From: Candidatus Margulisiibacteriota bacterium
Lineage (GTDB): Bacteria; Margulisbacteria; Marinamargulisbacteria; DT-59
Assembly (NCBI GenBank): GCA_013215865.1
Contig: JABSQL010000026.1
Location: 1 to 10,110 of the forward strand
Reading direction: 5' to 3'
DNA: 10,110 nucleotides
Below, in pieces: positions 6,986-10,110 of this stretch (positions are counted from its first letter, which is position 1; each line of letters begins with the position of its first letter). The notes below the pieces were generated by a model that saw nothing but the letters and a program-made list of their open reading frames with translations, did no database searches and was not told the DNA's origin. Both the position numbers and the translations under genes were made by a program.

Positions 6986-7320
6986 TGGACTCAAAGCTTC
7001 TTGAAGATAAGAAAGAGTTGTGTCAGCAGCTACAAGACCTTACTCAGAAATATCTTGCAGATTTAGATCCCGTCGGAAATAGTTTAGATAGAATCAAGGC
7101 CGCGCCTTCATTAACCAATATCCAGAAAGAATTAGTGGAAACCGTCCTTTTAGAGTACCAAGACCATATGCATAATTTAAAGCAACTGTCTGAAGAGCTT
7201 GCGAATATAAATGCTCTGAAAAATATGGAGGTGAATTTGTTGCTCGAAATTGGATATACGGTATTGTCACAAGCAACGTCATTTTCAAAAGAAGTCCCCC
7301 AACGTTTGAAAGATATCTAA
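6985..7320 (+). CDS. Small all-helical protein, possible export chaperone, 111 aa
   Basis: The start is fused to the stop of the hook-family gene (TAATG at 6983-6987) with no clear SD of its own, so translation should be coupled to it. The chain looks fully helical with amphipathic repeats (ELCQQLQDLTQKYLADL, then HNLKQLSEELANINALKNM) and no cysteines, signal peptide or membrane span. Size, acidic-amphipathic character and coupling to an axial protein fit a FlgN/FliT-type flagellar export chaperone. I see no diagnostic motif, so this is positional inference. A small structural partner of the hook-like protein is the alternative. Confidence 0.78.
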   Translation: MDSKLLEDKKELCQQLQDLTQKYLADLDPVGNSLDRIKAAPSLTNIQKELVETVLLEYQDHMHNLKQLSEELANINALKNMEVNLLLEIGYTVLSQATSFSKEVPQRLKDI

Positions 7321-7321
7321 C

Positions 7322-7377
7322 TTGTTCAGATAGTGAACATATTATATTAAGAAATATCATTACAAGATTATGCATAA
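7322..7377 (+). promoter_or_regulatory. Candidate promoter/operator region upstream of long paralogue
   Basis: The 152-bp gap 7321-7472 is the only long intergenic stretch in the window. It begins with a perfect inverted repeat TGTTCA-GATAG-TGAACA (7323-7339) directly after the stop codon. A weak sigma70-like pair overlaps it: TTGTTC (7322-7327), 17 bp spacer, TATTAA (7345-7350). The 10-bp palindrome TTATGCATAA at 7368-7377 repeats the element found just upstream of the 589-aa paralogue. The dyad lacks GC-rich arms and a T-run, so an operator fits better than a terminator. I see no clear sigma28 or sigma54 consensus. The rest of the gap is AT-rich without further structure, ending in AGGGGG (7458-7463) nine bases before ATG 7473. 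Confidence 0.3.
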
Positions 7378-7472
7378 AAAGACCGTTATTAGGGTATATA
7401 TAGGTATGGAGAGAAACTTTATAACCTATTAACAATAAATATACGTAAATTTGTATAAGGGGGCAATTATAC

Positions 7473-10110
7473 ATGACTACAAAGCCATTTCGGCCACTTC
7501 CATTGATGCCGTTTGTGAAGCCAGATATTGAATTTAGACAGTCACGAAATGATGATCCAAATTCTGTGAAGGCGCAAGCACGGGCCATGAATTTTGGCCT
7601 TGAACTACTCAAATTCTTATCTCCCGAGCGTGTCGCTTGGCTAGCGAGTGATTCCACTAAATTTGATAAAAATGAAGGATATCAAGGGATTAAGGCGAAT
7701 AACCGTGCTTGGTGGGCGCCGATGGAGTATTATGCAGAAAAAACAGGTTATACGGGAAACGTCATAAAGGAGAGTATGCATGATAGAATGGACCCGCATA
7801 GATCTGATGCTTTTGACGATAAAGAGCGTCGCTATAGCTCTACCCATAGATCTTCTTCCGGTTCATTTGCAGGTGGTTGGGTGGGTGGTGACTTTCATGG
7901 CTCTCTAAAGAATGTGAATATGTTTGGGGGCTTATCGGGGGGGTTTAGTGGATCCGAAGGAAGGTTGAATTTTCAAAATACCTGGAACCATTTTGCGACC
8001 CATGAGAAACGCCGGTCTCAATGGGACTACGGTGTTTCAGACCAATATATGTCCGCATTTCAGGTAACAGATGGTAATGACTGGAGAACCATGCAAAGTC
8101 AACTGGGTCATATCAGCAGGCAAGTCATTGCCATGAAAGATGCCAGAATTGGATACGAAACAGACCTATTTCATGCAGATTCACATAAAGAAGACTATAA
8201 ACAGCTTGGAGATCAATTACAAACGGGATGGCGTAAAGTACAAGGCGAATCAATTTCAGGCAAGGTTAGAGGTGGGGGACAGAATACAGTTCATCAAAAC
8301 ACATCCATCAAATCTTGGGGCCTTACCCCTGATGGGAAGCATAAACAATCCCAAGCCCCCAACTATTTCGAGATCATTAATTCAGGTGCCTGGGCAAAAT
8401 GGGCCCTTGAGGTAAGACCTGGGAAAAAAGGTTATGCCTATAATAAACTTGATATTAATAATCCAAACCATTTAAATGCGACCAACACCGTTATTCCTGA
8501 TGCTGTAGCTGAAAGCCCCTATTGGCATAGACTGATGGGTGACAGGTTCTACTATTTTGCCAAATCAATGGTAGAGAGTAAGCGGCGTGGTTTAGAGGCT
8601 CTCAAGCATTTCCACGGATCAAAAGTAGAAGATCTTGCCGCACCTTTGAATGATAAGTCAACAGGAAAATTATATGAAGAATATTCCCGAGAAGAAAGAG
8701 CAAGGCTTCGGATAAAAATGATGGCCCAGGCTGCAGGTGCTAAAGATTGGTATTGGAATGTACTAAGGAAACAATCCTATGAAAATTCATATTTTAATAG
8801 TCTGATTTTTAAGATGGATCATGAAATGATGAATATTTTGGATGGTATGGGTGAATATGGGGCAACGACAACAAGTAAAAGAATGACAACAGAAGCCAAT
8901 GAAAATGCCATGTTCCAAAAAGCCACAGTAACGGCCATTGACCACTATTTGAAGAATGACAATAATGGCCTAAAGTCTATATGGCCTAGAGATGGAAAAC
9001 CTGTCATGCCGGAGGGGGTAGATTCAGACAGTAAAGAAGGGAAATTATTTTCTAAATTCAAAGACTACTATAACGCTTACTTTACACGAACGGACACCAA
9101 AACGTCAGATATTGTACGCAAAAAAATGGGAAACCTCTATAAGGTGGCTGCAGCATTGGTAGAAGGAAAGTTTTTTGAAGATAACGATACAAATATGAAA
9201 CTTCTCAAAGTGGTTAATATGTTGGCACCCACCGTTGAATTATTCTGGAATCGACATTGGGATAACAAATGGAATCGAGACCTCTTTACAGCAAATTATG
9301 ATGCAAATGACTTTATCAGTAAAGTGATTGAAAATAAACTCAGAGTACCGATTACAAAAGCATCTCATTATAACCATGTTAACCAATCGATCACCCTTGA
9401 TATGATCGAGTTTGACTTTCTTCCCCATTCCAGTTGGAATGCTGGTTATGCTGAAATTGGCAGAGAAAATTCAATGGGATATGACCAATATATTCTTGCA
9501 AATGGGTATACAGAGGCCGGGTGGATTAAGAATTTAGGTGTCTCAGGTCTTCATATTTATCCAGGGTTTGATGGTGAAATGAATTCTCTTAGAGATGGGG
9601 GTAAGAGATCTGTATCTTGGGTTAATGCACTTAGGAGGGATCGTAATCAGTTTATGTATTTTCATGAGAAAAATATATATGATTCAAATGGCAACTACAA
9701 TTCTCCAGGTGGGGCTTATTGGGCGTCAGGTAAAAACAGTTATACTAGATTCAAAGAACATATTGATGTCAAGCGCTACAGACACAGTGACCCCAATAAT
9801 AGAGGCTACTATCGAGAAATAGATTTTAATCCAGCCTATGCGGTGGCTGCCTATACCACTAGACCCCACATTGATAACGCATATGATGCACTAAACTATT
9901 TGGTGATGGGACTGGGTACATTGCAGATGAATCGTGTCAATTTGAAGAGATACAAGGCAAGGCAAGAAGCGTATGAAGATGAAGAACGAGAAGAACTAAG
10001 AAATGAAGCTCGGGGAGAGGCAGCCGGGCGTTCTGAACGAAAACGGGCAGAGAATGCGGCAAAAAGATCGGCCCAAAAAGCCAGAAAAGCAAGTAAGAAA
10101 AATAAGAAAA
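7473..10110 (+). CDS. Unknown-family large protein, long paralogue of the 491-2260 product (3' end outside window)
   Basis: The frame is open from ATG 7473, with AGGGGG at 7458-7463, to the end of the window: 879 codons without a stop. It is paralogous to the 589-aa protein. Shared blocks are: WDYGVSDQYMSAF (184-196), ESKRRGLEAL (368-377), ENS....IFKMDHEMM (437-452), GNLYKVAAALVEG (553-565), LAPTVELFW (584-592), NKLRVPIT (621-628), FDFLPHS (647-653) and GRSERKRAEN (852-861). The short protein has 19 residues after its GRQERKRAEN block. Here 18 are visible (ending KASKKNKK), so the stop should lie within a few codons. The extra length is in three places: a Gly/Ser/aromatic-rich stretch at about 130-170, an insert at about 215-345, and a longer, Tyr/Asn-rich segment at about 655-800. 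No signal peptide or membrane span is seen. Function unknown; it looks like a large structural or exported protein. Confidence 0.88.
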   Translation, partial: MTTKPFRPLPLMPFVKPDIEFRQSRNDDPNSVKAQARAMNFGLELLKFLSPERVAWLASDSTKFDKNEGYQGIKANNRAWWAPMEYYAEKTGYTGNVIKESMHDRMDPHRSDAFDDKERRYSSTHRSSSGSFAGGWVGGDFHGSLKNVNMFGGLSGGFSGSEGRLNFQNTWNHFATHEKRRSQWDYGVSDQYMSAFQVTDGNDWRTMQSQLGHISRQVIAMKDARIGYETDLFHADSHKEDYKQLGDQLQTGWRKVQGESISGKVRGGGQNTVHQNTSIKSWGLTPDGKHKQSQAPNYFEIINSGAWAKWALEVRPGKKGYAYNKLDINNPNHLNATNTVIPDAVAESPYWHRLMGDRFYYFAKSMVESKRRGLEALKHFHGSKVEDLAAPLNDKSTGKLYEEYSREERARLRIKMMAQAAGAKDWYWNVLRKQSYENSYFNSLIFKMDHEMMNILDGMGEYGATTTSKRMTTEANENAMFQKATVTAIDHYLKNDNNGLKSIWPRDGKPVMPEGVDSDSKEGKLFSKFKDYYNAYFTRTDTKTSDIVRKKMGNLYKVAAALVEGKFFEDNDTNMKLLKVVNMLAPTVELFWNRHWDNKWNRDLFTANYDANDFISKVIENKLRVPITKASHYNHVNQSITLDMIEFDFLPHSSWNAGYAEIGRENSMGYDQYILANGYTEAGWIKNLGVSGLHIYPGFDGEMNSLRDGGKRSVSWVNALRRDRNQFMYFHEKNIYDSNGNYNSPGGAYWASGKNSYTRFKEHIDVKRYRHSDPNNRGYYREIDFNPAYAVAAYTTRPHIDNAYDALNYLVMGLGTLQMNRVNLKRYKARQEAYEDEEREELRNEARGEAAGRSERKRAENAAKRSAQKARKASKKNKK

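Noticed and set aside
7323..7339. Intrinsic terminator after the small helical gene
   Set aside because: The inverted repeat has AT-rich six-base arms and is not followed by a T-run, so it does not meet the usual pattern.
7094..7657. 187-codon reverse-strand frame across the end of the small helical gene, the intergenic gap and the start of the long paralogue
   Set aside because: It lies antisense to two well-supported genes and spans the regulatory gap. Its translation looks like low-complexity shadow sequence with no recognisable domain.
8140..8415. 91-codon and (9595-9822) 75-codon forward frames
   Set aside because: They are alternative-frame shadows inside the long paralogue, whose own frame shows conserved blocks on both sides.
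1..10110. CRISPR arrays, tRNA or rRNA genes, insertion sequences, phage att sites
   Set aside because: I looked for direct repeats with regular spacing, cloverleaf-like segments, terminal inverted repeats and transposase motifs, and found none.

Overview
The window is bacterial and densely packed. Every gene I can support lies on the + strand, with gaps from overlaps of a few bases up to about 50 bp and only one longer intergenic stretch (7321-7472). Most starts have purine-rich Shine-Dalgarno sites, and the DNA is moderately AT-rich. I cannot place it in a phylum. The one clear lineage hint is a divergent flagellar hook/rod family protein in a locus with no other recognisable flagellar gene, which suggests a flagellated or formerly flagellated, poorly sampled bacterium.

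Layout: (1) 1-441 is the C-terminal end of an unrecognised protein. (2) 491-2260 encodes a 589-aa protein of an unknown family with a very basic C-terminal tail. (3) 2276-3034 and 3021-3263 encode two charged helical/coiled-coil proteins that overlap by 14 nt. (4) 3265-4395 is a family 2 glycosyltransferase with C-terminal TPR-like repeats. (5) 4395-6044 is one reading frame split by an in-frame TAA at 4548-4550, giving a 51-aa head and a large helical body from ATG 4635. (6) 6098-6985 is a FlgE/FlgG-type axial protein. (7) 6985-7320 is a small helical protein fused to it by a TAATG overlap. (8) After a 152-bp regulatory gap, 7473 to the window end is an open frame of at least 879 codons. It is a longer paralogue of gene (2) and probably ends within a few codons beyond the window.

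The main discovery candidate is the pair of paralogues (2) and (8). They share many ordered blocks, including WDYxxSxQYxxAF, ESKRRGLExL, ENSx5IFxxDHxxM, LAPxVELFW, NKLRVPxT, FDxLPHS and GRxERKRAEN. They also share leader elements, an AGGGGGnAATT ribosome-binding segment and a TTATGCATAAA palindrome. Between them sit the glycosyltransferase, the hook-like protein and small coiled-coil proteins of export-chaperone size. None of the complete proteins (2)-(8) begins with an evident Sec signal peptide. My working hypothesis is an accessory export or surface-appendage module that uses the flagellar secretion route, with the paralogues as large structural or secreted components. That is inference; the sequence directly shows only the paralogy, the hook-family and glycosyltransferase assignments, and the gene order.
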